Assembly: GCF_000143415.4 (NCBI RefSeq)
Contig: NW_003314268.1
Coordinates: forward strand, 1,981,739 to 2,045,738
Direction: 5' to 3'
Length of the DNA stretch: 64,000 bases
Source: Selaginella moellendorffii
Lineage: Eukaryota; Streptophyta; Lycopodiopsida; Selaginellales; Selaginellaceae
Below the pieces are notes generated by a model. The model searched no databases, was not told the origin of the DNA, and was given only the letters and a program-made list of their open reading frames with translations. Made by a program: the position numbers and the translations under genes. Positions 32,386-43,403 of this stretch are shown piece by piece (position 1 is the first letter of the stretch; each line of letters starts with the position of its first letter).

Positions 32386-32931
32386 GTCCATGTGATGAGA
32401 ATACCAACTCATCTCTAAGTACACCCCCCAACTCCTTGGGTTGTTCCAACATTTATTAAAGGTAGCCCCGGCTACCATTTCAAGGACTTGAGTCCTCTTC
32501 CGTATTTGACCTCCCACGGTCATTACTTCTGGTCTCACATTCATGAGCACCAACCTCAATTATATGAGGATAATCTTGTGACTCCTTTATTGCTTTGGAA
32601 TCTTTATCTTTCCCGTGATCCCAACTATAATTGTTTATCACAACTACATTAGCCCGTTTGCTGCGTCAAACGCTCATTTGGATCACATCCTCAGCTCTCT
32701 GAGGAAACCTTATACTGTTCCCAAGATCCCAAAGTCGTTCCATTATTGGCCCTTTTCTATCCACCATATTGTGCCCAAGTTCACGCATGAACTTGAGTGG
32801 AGGGCCATGTCCTCTCGACATGCTACTCTTCAAGGATAAGGCCACTCCTAGGACCTTCCGATGCCAACATCAATGGTGATATACTTGAGCGCCAATAAAA
32901 GTCGGACTAAGGAACAGCTTTGATGCCAAAT
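32386..32931 (-). mobile_element. Older element: primer-site end of its internal region
   Basis: Read on the minus strand, the LTR end ...CACTTACA at 32932 is followed by ATTTGGCATCAAAGC (about 32931-32917), a diverged form of the primer site in the young element, with the same spacer. The rest is non-coding and continues to the left of the young insertion at 24826. Confidence 0.6.
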
Positions 32932-35162
32932 TGTAAGTGACTAATTTTTCCATTCTACTTTAGTCACTTAACCACACCTTTGACCACTTGGAGGAGTCTC
33001 ATTCATAACATCCTGAAGTCCAATTCAGGACTTGGGACTTGCTAGCCCCGAGGATGGCATGTATGCCACTCATCCCTTGCACTTAGTCCAAATGCTCCAC
33101 ATATTCGGTCCCAAGATCGACACCCAAAGGTACCACTGACATATTGGCCCGTTACGCTAAGGCCATGCTCATTCACCTTTGCCGCACTAGTGGTCCAATA
33201 CCACTTGCATCACAATCCCGTCTCTCCAAGACTGGGCCAACCATCCGTGAGTGGTCATCCAGATCCACTCCTTAGCATCCTTATGATGCTTACCGACAAG
33301 GGGAACAGCCTTCCCCAATATCCCTTTATCAGTCCCCACTAGGTCCCTTTTTGCCCTTGGCCGTGTTTGCCAACACTGCCACTGGATCGAGGCCCACAGG
33401 CCTGACCACTAAGTCCCATGGTCCTCTGGGACTTCCTCACCACATGACCGTATCCTTGGCCACCACACCAAAGGACTGCTCCTTTTCCTTTCCATAGTCT
33501 GGGACTTGGGGACAACACTTCAGAACACCATGGCTTTACGCGAGCCACCTAGGTACTCTCCCCGCCTTCCGCATTTGGGTGCTCTAGCCATGGGCTTAGA
33601 GTGAGGTTCTATTGAGCCATGCTTGGTATCCAAGTAAGTAGTGCCACCCACACTTGGACTGGGAGCATCGGCCAGTCGATCTCCCGGGGGAACTAGAGCC
33701 GGCTCTTGAACACTTCACCAAGCTACCCCGTTTGTCGGTCCGTATTCACTCTAATCTTGGACTTCCTAGTGGTCAGTTCATCACCCAACACTGGGTCTGG
33801 CCTTCCTGGGCCAAACTGGCCTTTCCTGGCCAAACTGGCTCCACTGCAGTCCTCCCCCTCACTATACTTTTAACCCCCCAGGGTCTGGGAGACGAATGCT
33901 TTGGGCTTTCACCCTCTCAGACTCGGACTCGGCCTCGGACTCGGACTCGGACTCGGACTCGGACTCGGGCTCGGTCTCGGCCTCTGCCTCGGTCTCGGTC
34001 TCGGTCCCGGTCTCGGTCTCGGTCTCGGTCCCGGTCTCAGTCTCGACCTCGGACTCCATCTCAGGTCCTTCTCGGACTCCATCTCGGATTCCATCTCAGG
34101 TCCATCTCGGACTCCATCTCGGACTCTGTCTCGGACTCCATCTCGGACTCCATCTCAGACTCCGTCTCGGTTCATCTCGGACTCCACTTCAGACTCCATC
34201 TCGGACTCCACTTCGGACTCCATCTCGGACTCCACTTCGGACTCCATCTCGGACTCCACCTCGGACTCCACCTCAGACTCCATCTTGGACTCCGTCTCGG
34301 TCCATCTCGGACTCCATCTCGGACTCCACCTCGGACTCCACCTCGGACTCCATCTCGGACTCCAACTCTAGTCCATCTCGGACACTTCCACGTGTCATGT
34401 GTTGGTCCTTTTGGGTCCCTTTTTGGAGTCTCACTTATTGCTTGCTTCGTGCTTGTTCCTCGAGCACTTTGTCTGGGAGACGAACGCTTTGGGCTTTCAC
34501 CCTCTCAGACTCGGACTCGGCCTCGGACTCGGACTCGGACTCGGACTTGGGCTCGGTCTCGGCCTCCGCCTCAGTCTCGGTCTCGGTCCCGGTCTCGGTC
34601 TCGACCTCGGACTCCATCTCAGGTCCTTCTCGGACTCCATCTCGGATTCCATCTCGGGTCCATCTCAGACTCCATCTCGGACTCTGTCTCGGACTCCATC
34701 TCGAACTCCATCTCGGACTCCGTCTCGGTTCATCTCGGACTCCATCTCGGACTCCACTTCGGACTCCATCTCGGACTCCACTTCGGACTCCATCTTGGAC
34801 TCCACCTCAGACTCCATCTCGGACTCCGTCTCGGTCCATCTCGGACTCCATCTCAGACTCCACCTCAGACTCCACTTCAGACTCCATCTCGGACTCCAAC
34901 TCTGGTCCATCTCAGACTCCATCTCGGACACTTCCACGTGTCATATGTTGGTCCTTTTGGGTCCCTTTTTAGAGTCTCACTTATTGCTTGCTTCGTGCTT
35001 GTTCCTCGAGCACTTTGTTGGGAGTTCCACTCCCGCTCTCGACCTTCCAAGTTGGAGCTTTTTAGTCCAAATGTGTTACGCTCATTTGGCTTTTGCTTCA
35101 GCCACTATCACGTGTCACCATTTCCAGCTCCACTTTGGGGCCTAGGGATTTTGTGTCTCACA
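32932..35162 (-). repeat. LTR of an older, related element (minus strand)
   Basis: On the minus strand it starts TGTGAGACAC at 35162 and ends CACTTACA at 32932 (TG...CA), about 2.2 kb. It shares with the young LTR the block that reads CTGGGAGACG...GCTTTGGGCTTTCACCC on the plus strand and the 12-bp array type (GAGTCCGAGATG on minus). A module of about 0.55-0.6 kb, holding this block, the array and a CACTTATTGCTTGCTTCGTG segment, occurs twice in tandem (about 33887-34470 and 34471-35020). The long Ser-Asp or Leu-Gly reading frames over the arrays are artefacts of the 6-bp periodicity. The matching second LTR was not found. Confidence 0.7.
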
Positions 35163-35164
35163 TT

Positions 35165-35440
35165 GGGCTAAAGGAATAACTCTAAAGATTGATTCATAAA
35201 AGTTTAATATAAAAGGAAAAGGGCCTATAAATAAAATTGCACTCCTTTTTTAATCAGTTAAGAGTCTTAAAATACTTAGGGCTAATCATCTTTGGGTTTG
35301 GCTAAAATAATGACTCAAAAGATACATAAAAGTTCAAATATAAAAAAAAAATCACCCATAAATAAAAGTGCACCCCTTTTTTTAATTAGTTAAAAGTTTT
35401 GAGATACTTAAGATTAATTATTCTTGGGTTTGAATAATAT
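35165..35440. repeat. AT-rich tandem repeat, two copies of about 134 bp
   Basis: Copy 1 (from about 35165) and copy 2 (from about 35299) both run GGCTAAA..ATAA.GACTC/AACTC, then ATAAAAGTT, then CCTATAAATAAAA or CCCATAAATAAAA, then TGCACxCCTTTTTTTAAT, then AGTTAAxAGT, then GATACTTA or AATACTTA. The start of a third copy (CTTGGGTTTGAATAATATT) follows near 35425. Directly abuts the outer end of the older LTR. Confidence 0.65.
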
Positions 35441-35675
35441 TACCTTCTGGAAAATCCAAATTTTTGAGGTTACAGATAATTTGTAATGCCTTAACGTTTT
35501 AATTAAATGCATGACATTGTCTTAATGGAGGATATGAGGTCTTAAGTGTACAGTTAATATATTATATACTATTATTAGATGATTACCATCCACATCACCA
35601 AGAAACCTAAATTGCCAAAGCCACACTTAAAAGTACCTCAGACAGATTAAAACCGTACCGTACCACAGCGAGTTA

Positions 35676-37801
35676 TTAAGTTGTGTAATCAGCATTGATC
35701 TTCACATAGTCGTAACTCAAGTCGCAGCCCCACGCAGTGGACCGTCCTTTTCCGCCACCTGAAACACGGCACCACCTCCGTTGGTCACTCGTCACACAAC
35801 AGCATCCAGACCGATTGAGATTGTGATGGCAACGACGCCGTGAACTTCTCCAGCCGCGAGTAAGTAGTCTTTGGCTGCTCCGCTGCATTGCGTCCCTCGG
35901 ATCAGGTCTGGATAGATACATACAACGGATGACTCACCGGTCAAACTCCAAGGGCTGCCCCTTCTGCATCAGCACAAAAGTCCCGAGCCGGATTTCCAGC
36001 TCCTGAGGGTCGAAGTCAACGCCCGAGTAACCTGCTGCGCATGCTACACGCCCCCAATTCGGATCCCTTCCATAGACAGCAGCCTAGTTCACACCAACGC
36101 TCAAGTGAAAGATAAAAAGAGAAAGTAAAACGCAACCTTGACCAGGGACGATCGAGCAACTGAACGAGCGACAACAGCTGCAGCATCATCGGAGTGAGCG
36201 CCTATGACTTCCACCTACATCAAAGCAGACTGTGAGAAAGGTGCATGCAGCGGAGCTTACAAACCTCGACAAGACATGTAGCACCTTCCCCATCGGAAGC
36301 AATAGACATTGCCAGGCCTTGGAACACCTGTATAGCCATACAAGATACAATGAATAGCTTGTCAACACGAACAAAAGGCAGTAACATGCTCACTGCATCC
36401 AGTGCGGCTTGGAGTTGCTGTGCATCACGGTCTTGCATATTGTCGAGCAGACGTCCACGAGAGGCACCGCTGGCTAGTGCTAGGACGGTATCGTTGGTGC
36501 TCGTGTCTCCATCCACCTGAGAGTATACGCTCCTTATCTCACTGTTGAAAAGAATTGCATACCGTGATCTGGTTGAAGCTCCGGCCAACAGCAGTTTTGA
36601 CCAGATCTTGCCACACATCCGATGCAACGTGAGCATCGCATGTTACAACCTGCGAATAAACTCAAGATTCATTCTTGATAATCAAATAAGGATTACACTA
36701 AGCATCGTCGCCATGTTTGGATGGATCATCCCAGATCCTTTCGCCATGCCACCGATCTTAACGGTCGTTCCTCCCACCTACAGGACTAGCTTTAGTAAGG
36801 CACTCATGCATCTGAAGCCTCACCTCAGTCTCGATGGCAACACTCTTGGTAACAAGATCGGTGGTGGTGATCGCAGTTGCAGCAGCATCACCACTTCCAT
36901 GGTCCGATGAGAAGAAAAGAAAACAAAAGAGAAAACGTGCACACCTGTCAGCAGTGTAAGAAAGTGCTCCCACCAGCCGAGGAAGAGACGCTAATAGAGC
37001 ATCCTAGAAATAATCGGTCAAATGATTATGAATTTCCAAAGCAGACCATGCGGCCTTACCTTCTTGATGCGTTTGCCAATTACACCGGTGGACTGGAGAA
37101 GAACACGTTCCGGTTGAGTGCCGAGGAGCTACAGAAACGAATAACTAAAGTCCCGCGCAGGAGCAAGCGTCGTCTACCTTTGCAACAGCAGTTGCGCAGT
37201 CGAGGGCGTCTTGGTAACCTGCATCACCCTGATCAAAGCCGTCAGTGACGCGTGCATGCATGGAGAAACGTGCTCACAGTTGCAGCATTCGCTTGACCCG
37301 CATTGATAAGAACTGCACGCGCCTGGATACACACCAAAACTTTACCAGTAACAAAGCGGAGAATCGTGCCAACCTTGGTTGAGGCCGCCAGAATGCGCTT
37401 GCAGTACAAGACGGGCGCAGCAGCCACGACGTTTGTTGTGAAGGTTCCTGCGTGTGCCATGTAAGAAGAAGACACAAAGGGCAAGGAGGAAAAGAAGCGA
37501 CCCACCGGCACAGACGGCGTCCACATCCGAGACAACCAGGGCGAGGTCTGGTTTGGTGCCAAGTGCTCTTAGTCCGCCATACAAGCCAGCAGCCCGAAAG
37601 CCGCAAGGTCCAGTGACACCGCCTGGAATCTAGAGACTCCCAAGTGCGAGTAAGCAAACAAGAATAACTTACCTGCGTCCAAGGGCCTCGGGGGAGCCGA
37701 ATGTGAGCTGCAGGAAGCGCGATCGTCTCCCCGCTGGTAACAACCTCGTTGTGTAACGACGACGCCTTGGCACCCATTGTCAGCATTGCTCCCCCCGCCA
37801 T
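35676..37801 (-). CDS. ArgJ, glutamate N-acetyltransferase
   Basis: Bifunctional ornithine acetyltransferase/N-acetylglutamate synthase of the cyclic arginine pathway, plastid in plants. About 13 short exons. The chosen ATG at 37801 gives [20 protein letters not shown], then [63 protein letters not shown] and [13 protein letters not shown]. The autoprocessing region [14 protein letters not shown] is intact, with the cleavage and nucleophile Thr of ATML. It continues [20 protein letters not shown] and ends [10 protein letters not shown]. The N-terminus is short for a transit peptide, so a further upstream exon ending at a TTCCAG just before the ATG is possible. The stop of the CHUP1-like gene is 88 bp upstream on the same strand. 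Confidence 0.93.
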
Positions 37802-37889
37802 TGCTGGCGCTCTGGAATCAGGACGGGGACAAGCACCCTAATCGACAACAGGTAGAACAAGTAAATTATGTAGCTTGAAAATTTCCTTG

Positions 37890-40059
37890 TTACAACATGC
37901 ATGAAGGGGTGGTCCTTCGCGCGCGACTTCGGAGCTCCTCAAATGCTTGCATGGTCTTGTCGTCGAAACCACCGGCGAACTGTATGGGCAAGAAGATGAT
38001 ATGCTCAAATAAGAAGAAAGATGTACCTGGTGAACACGAAACGCAAAGCGTACTCCTTGCAGCAGTAGAAACTCCTCCACAAGCTCATCGCTGCCTGCGC
38101 CATCTAGCTCGAGTACCACTCGCTTCATAAACTTCTCCGCCAGCTTTACCGATGACTCCTTCATCTGATCGAAACATTCATGGACTTGAGGTGCAGCAAA
38201 GCACTTTACCTTTCCAACGAGTCCACCATCCAGCATCCAGTTCGTAGGAATGCCAGACTCTTTGTAGCGAATAGCAGCTTTGTCTCGCGTACGTAGAAAA
38301 CAATAGATGCTGTGCTCTGTCCTGCCAAGTCAGAGAGAGGGCTTACTTCAGACTCTTCCTCGCCTTGAAATGTACCTCTCCATCACGGTTTGCATTCGGT
38401 TTAAAGCGGGATCGCGTTTCATCCCGTAGTCATCCTCAAACGAAGCCAGCTCGAGCTCCAGCTTCCTCAAGTCTCGATACTGAAATGCAGATTCGCGCAG
38501 AGCATCCGCTTTCGCTTCTGGCCAGTTAAAGTGCTTGAGAACGGCACGCTCGTCCACCTGCACAATGAAGCTTATAATAGCCAGCATGCATGGCTCCTGG
38601 CTAGCTAGCACGTACCAGCAAAGCGAGCTCTCCATCCAACCAGGTCACAAATGCAAGCACGTCCTCCATCTCAGTGTAGTCTGCGGCACGGACTTCCGCC
38701 GCCAGGGACACGACAAGCTCACGCTGGTTCTCTACGTCCGCTTTAATCTGTTCGCCATGATATAAGTTTCCCAGTAGTTAAATTACGTACCGCCAGCAGA
38801 TGTGACGACCTGTTTTCGATTTCCCCGATAATGCTGCTCCGTGCTTCATCGACACTGACTCGTGCTGCTGCGGTCGCAGTTGATGGTGCATCTTTCTTGA
38901 CGTCACGCTTCGTCATTGCATGGTAGAGCTCAATCACCTGTGGTGCTCTCTGGAACCGGAGCTTGTTATCACTTGAGCTTGCCAGAGGGGAAGACGACGA
39001 CATAACAGCTGGACGAGGCGGTGGTAGTGGCGGTGGAGGAGGCGGAGGACGCGCTGAAAGACTTGCTGTTGCTGCCGCCGCCGCCGCCGACGATGAGGAC
39101 GAGGACGCCTCAGGTGCACTGTCCACAGCCAGCTTGTGCCTGTCTTTGAAAGCTGGATACTTGTCTGCCACCATGGAGCGGGACATAATCTGCAAAGACT
39201 CTGCTATGCTGGTGCTGTTGTACGTATCGCGCCTATCGTCGGCTGGCGGCCTGGCAACATATCCGAAGGAGTTGTTTCTTTTCCTCGACCACGTCCGGCT
39301 CAGCTTCCTGATGAAGCTCGGCTTGTTGCCATTCTGTCGCTGTTCAAGCGCCGGGAAGCCACAGCTAGACTCTGATGACTTGGAGGTTGTGTCGCAATCG
39401 CCGTCGTCGTTGTTATCAGTGCGAGACGTAGCAAGCTCCGCCCCCGCATATTCGAGCACAAGTCGCTTGGCTCTCTGGCCAGAGTTTGGGCTCAAGACCT
39501 TGCTGAGCTGCATGGCCTGGCAGTTGACGGTGCTGTCCATCATGATATTGCGTAGCTCGTAGCGCAGGCAAGCATTGACCCAGCGCAGGTAGACCAGCTC
39601 CTCCACCTCGCTGAAGCGCTGGTTCTGCAGCCCCTCTACCTGCCTGCGCAACTCTTGGTTTGCTGGCCTCAGTAACGCTGCTTCCGCCTCCGCCATGTCC
39701 TTCTAAGGCAGCCAAAGCCATGACCGGTGTTAAGTACGTACATACATGTATACCTTGGCGAGGAGGGTGGAAATGTGGGCTTGGGCCGCCGCCAACTTGA
39801 CGTTAAGGTCACGGTTTTGAAGCTGCAGCTCCTTGTTGGTCCGGCGTAGCTCTAGAGCGTCACCCTGTAGCCTCTTCACCTGCTGCAATATGGCTGTGTT
39901 GCAGTAGTCGGCGAGGAGGATCTTGGAGTAGTCCTCGTCATGGTTTGTGGTTTCTTTCAGGGGAAGGGTGACCCGTTCTTCACCACTGCCCTTGCAGCCG
40001 TGGCTCCGGCAGCGCCATTTATCGTTTTCTTGGTCTTCCAAGAAGTCCAAGATTTCCAT
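37890..40059 (-). CDS. CHUP1-like protein
   Basis: Relative of CHLOROPLAST UNUSUAL POSITIONING 1, which links chloroplasts to short actin filaments, probably one of the shorter CHUP1-like proteins. It starts MEILDFLEDQENDKW and has a long coiled coil across two exons (CNTAILQQVKRLQGDALELR, then ANQELRRQVEGL). A Ser-rich and basic middle is followed by a polyproline stretch ([14 protein letters not shown]) and the conserved C-terminal domain: APQVIELYHAMTKRD, GEIENRSSHLLA/IKADVENQ, LVDERAVLKHFNWPEAKADA, then EFLLLQGVRFAFRVHQ and a final exon FAGGFDDKTMQAFEELRSRA. The N-terminal membrane-targeting segment of true CHUP1 is absent. About eight exons. The frame between 40059 and an upstream exon candidate (LEKNPDAKPQQ) has a stop before it, so the ATG at 40059 is preferred. 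Confidence 0.9.
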
Positions 40060-40247
40060 CGCCTGCGAAAGCTACGCTAGACGAAGCAAAAAGAATGGCA
40101 CTTACCACCAGTTGGAGGCTGCGCTGCTGCGGCTTGGCGTCGGGGTTCTTTTCCAACTAGTAGGGCAAGGGGATGGGAAATTTGTTCTGGATGGTTTGAC
40201 ACATGGTTTGACGGGTTACAAAACTAAGATTTTCAAAAAGCAAAGCA

Positions 40248-41044
40248 CTACAAGACGGCTTTCTTCTTGGGGACGAGTATCGGCGGCTCGATATCTATGC
40301 CCATGTTGGCAGCGGTCCCCGCAATGATTCGCATAGCCGAGTCGATGGACGTGCAGTTGAGGTCGGGGAGCTTTTCCTTGGCTATGTCTCTCACTTGATC
40401 CGCCGTCACCTTGCCCACTTTGACCCGCTTGGGCTCGTTGGAACCCTTCTCGGCGCCTGGAGCGAATTGTCACACATAATAAGCATATGGCCGCGCAGGG
40501 GAAGAGGGACGACCAAACCTGCGGCTTTAAGGAGTAGCACTGACGCCGGAGGTGTCTTGAGGATGAAGGTGAAGCTCTTATCCTGCATTTGGCGACATTT
40601 CAGTCACTCGACTAGGAGGAGAGAGGTAGCTCACGTCGAAGACTGTAATCTCCACGGGGATAATGTAGCCGGCCTTGTCGGCCGTCCTGGCGTTGTATTC
40701 CTTGCAGAAGGCCATGATGTTAACGCCCTTGGAACCCAGAGCAGGGCCGACCGGAGGAGCCGGCGTCGCCTTGCCCGCTTGCAATGCCAGCTTCACCATG
40801 CCCGTCACTGCACTAGCTAGTTATAACGCACATCACTCGTTCAAGCTGCCATACCCTTTTTGGCCTTGCCGGATGGCTTGGGAGGCGCCATGGCAAACAC
40901 CTGGACTCCAACCCCGCCGCCCAGCCGTCCCCGGCCGCCGCCACCATGGGCCCTGCTCGGCGCCCTCCACGGTGCCAAGCACCTGTCACTGCCGGTGCCT
41001 CTCAGGAATGTGGAAGCTGCTGCGCCTCCCCACACAGCCGCCAT
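40248..41044 (-). CDS. Plastid ribosomal protein L11
   Basis: Bacterial-type uL11, the GTPase-centre protein binding 23S rRNA. The N-terminus from ATG 41044 ([16 protein letters not shown]) is Ala/Arg/Gly-rich with few acidic residues, as expected for a chloroplast transit peptide. It is followed by [20 protein letters not shown] and [20 protein letters not shown], then [20 protein letters not shown], then [19 protein letters not shown] and [20 protein letters not shown], ending VPKKKAVL. Four exons with short introns. Length and order match plastid L11; mitochondrial L11 would lack the long leader. Confidence 0.92.
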
Positions 41045-41136
41045 GGCCGGACCAAAGTGCAGTGTATATTTACACGCCGTTGGATAAAACAATGCTTAGG
41101 TCCAACAATCTTAACGTAAGAGTGTTGGCTGGCTGA

Positions 41137-42064
41137 CTAGAGGAGCTGCACGGCGGCGATCATGGGGATCTTCTCCCGCAGCTTCTGCGTCACGGCCACA
41201 CGAACAGTCATGACCCCGGCTGCAGGACCCTCGATGCGTATCTTCACCACCGGCCCATCGATCTTGACAAGCGTCAGCTCCCCTCCGCCAGTTCCCACCA
41301 AGTAAGGCCGTATCTCCGACAGTATCTGCGCACGAGGCTGTGTGACACCAAAGCATGGAGAGCCCCCGGAAGCTTACCTTGTCAACGTTTTCCTCTGTCA
41401 GCTCAAGCCCCGTCTCCGTGTCTTGCACCTGCTCCACGCCGATTATCTCCGGGATCTTCTCCTTGAGCCGGGCTTCGATCCCCATCTTCATGGTCATGAG
41501 CGAGCTGGGACAGGATCCGCACGCCCCTTGCAGCTTCAACTTGACCACCAACCCGTCAATCTCCTCCAGCGCCACGTTTCCCCCGTCGGACATCAAGTAC
41601 GGCCGGACTTCGTCCAGCACCATCTCCACATTCTCCTCCGTCAGTGCCAGGCCATCGTCCGTGGCCGCCGTCTCTTGCGTTGCCACAGCAGCTCGCACCT
41701 CTGCCAAGATAGATATATGTATTTGTATATGACACGGGCCGCTCATTCGTCAATTACCTGATCTTGTCCGACCGCCTCTTTGAGCGAACGAGGTTGCTAC
41801 TGCTGTAATGGTGACGGGATGATGAAATCCACTCGCGCAGTCGTGCGGCTGCCATAAAGCAAGAGATTTGTGTATGGAGAGCTTACTTACACGAGAATTG
41901 GACCGTCTGGGCAGGCGTCCGCCGGCTTGCAAACCCGCGCGGCACAAGGAGGAGGAGGAGGAGGAGGGGGGAGAGGAGGAGGAGGGAAAGGAGGGGCGGA
42001 GCGGTGCGCAATTGTGATGAGGATGATAGCGCACCTGAAACTGGGCGGCTGCTGCGGCAGCCAT
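41137..42064 (-). CDS. Plastid NFU iron-sulfur scaffold protein
   Basis: NFU proteins hand Fe-S clusters to plastid targets such as photosystem I. Exon 1 from ATG 42064 ([10 protein letters not shown]...) encodes a Ser/Pro-rich transit peptide ending RRSNSR. Exon 2 gives [17 protein letters not shown] and ends RTRS/EVRAAV across an intron near 41700-41755. The first NFU domain has [19 protein letters not shown] and the cluster motif ACGSCPSS. A second domain after an intron near 41345-41375 repeats the fold ([18 protein letters not shown]) but has GPAAGVMT instead of CxxC. This two-domain layout is that of the chloroplast NFU1-3 group. Confidence 0.92.
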
Positions 42065-42209
42065 GAAATCGAAATTGGATGCTCTGCTACAACCCTAGGT
42101 AGGGCACCTAAATAAAAAGGCCACGTGGCAGCTGCAAATAGAGCAAGGGTTTTGTTGTTTCTCGTGTCTTGCCACAAGCAACGCAGCGCGTCTAAGCTAG
42201 ATCGACTCC

Positions 42210-42948
42210 ATGACGACACTGGTTGGAGCTCCCAAGCCGCTCAAGGAGGCAAACAGCTTGGAGGCTGAAGAGCACGCCAAGTTTGCTGTGGAGGAGCACA
42301 ATCGCCAGGTACGTTTTTTTTGTGTCCGGTTGGGGGATAATCTCATTCATTGTGTGGCTTTGCAGAACCCAGAGGCGAATCTGTGCTTCAAGAGGGTGGT
42401 GTCTGCTCAGACACAAGTGGTGTCTGGAACCATGTTCCACTTGAGCATCGAAGCTCACTCTGAGCAGCATGGTACCGGCGTCTACGACGCCAAGGTGTGG
42501 ACAAAACCATGGGAGAGCTTCAAGAAGCTCGAGGATTTCAAGCCTTCCAAACAAGGTTCGGACTTGTTCTTCCTTGTGTGTGTGTGTCGAGCTGCTTCTC
42601 TTGTTGCTCTCCAGAGGCTGCCGGTGCTGCCATTGCGCTCGATGATCCCGTGGTGATCAACGAGGCAGCCGAGCATGCTTTGAAGGGTCTTCAGCAGAGA
42701 TCCAACTCTCTCATCCCCTACGAGCTTGACCATGTCGTCAAAGCTCAGGCGGAGGAGGTTGAAATTGACACACACCGACCATCCGATAAGGTTCTAATGT
42801 GCTTTCACTGTTTCTCTCGCCGCTGCAGGGAACGAATGCTCTGGATCTCGTGCTTAAGGTGAAGCGGGGTTCTCGGGAGGAGCACGTCAACGCTAAACTC
42901 CACCGTGGCGACACCGGTTGGACCCTTACAAGCGCTCATGTTTTATAA
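42210..42948 (+). CDS. Phytocystatin with C-terminal legumain-inhibitor-like domain
   Basis: Four exons: start to about 42308, then from about 42365, about 42614, and about 42829. The cystatin domain has Gly near the start, the EEHAKFAVEEHN helix (plant LARFAV block), the papain-binding QVVSG loop and the second-loop KPWESF Trp. After a linker, RSNSLIPYELDHVVKAQAEE matches the C-terminal extension whose SNSL motif inhibits legumain (asparaginyl endopeptidase), and the domain ends with beta-strands (ALDLVLKVKRG...) as in two-domain phytocystatins. There is no clear signal peptide, so a cytosolic or non-classical location is suggested. Role: inhibition of papain-like and probably legumain proteases in development or defence. 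Confidence 0.92.
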
Positions 42949-43127
42949 TTACCTTATACCCACCACTACCACCACCCTCTCTACACTATAGAATTTACGA
43001 ATAAAGACGTGTGCTTCCTCTTTTCCCTCCCAGCGTAGTCGCGTCGCATGTCGATGCACGATCACTTCCACCCGACGATTTAAGTTGCCCTCTCCCGAAG
43101 GCACTGAGAGCAAGATCTCTTTGCAAC

Positions 43128-43403
43128 ATGAAGGCGCTAGTATGTTCTCTTGTTCTTGCCCTCCTTGTGCAGCAGCTGGGAGCACAGCAGCAGCAGCAGC
43201 AGCAGCAGCAGGCATCCCAGCCCCTCTACATAAGCTACGCATCTCTGGTGGCCGACAGTGTCCCCTGCCCGCCACAGAGCGGCCTTTCCTACTACAACAA
43301 CAACTGCAGCAGCATCAGCATCAACAGCAGCAACCAGACGGCTGTGGTACCTTCGGCCCGGGGCTGCTCCGTCATCACCAGGTGCGCCAGGGACACAAGT
43401 TGA
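43128..43403 (+). CDS. RALF-like peptide precursor
   Basis: Intronless, 91 residues. Signal peptide MKALVCSLVLALLVQQLGA is followed directly by a run of Gln and then the RALF core: YISYASL, VPCPPQSGLSYYNNNC, and near the end ARGCSVITRCARDTS, giving the four conserved cysteines (two pairs). YISY is the receptor-binding motif; such peptides bind FERONIA-type receptors with LLG co-receptors and pectin-associated LRX proteins. There is no RRxL site for subtilase S1P processing, unlike longer RALFs. The stop codon abuts the stop of the convergent CPBP protease gene with no intervening base. Confidence 0.93.
   Translation: MKALVCSLVLALLVQQLGAQQQQQQQQQASQPLYISYASLVADSVPCPPQSGLSYYNNNCSSISINSSNQTAVVPSARGCSVITRCARDTS

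Noticed and set aside
33654-35171. Long plus-strand reading frames (505 and 358 codons) of Ser-Asp, Leu-Gly or Pro-Arg-Thr repeats
   Set aside because: They are three frames of a 6/12-bp LTR array whose period is a multiple of three, so all frames stay open; no start context, domain or conservation.
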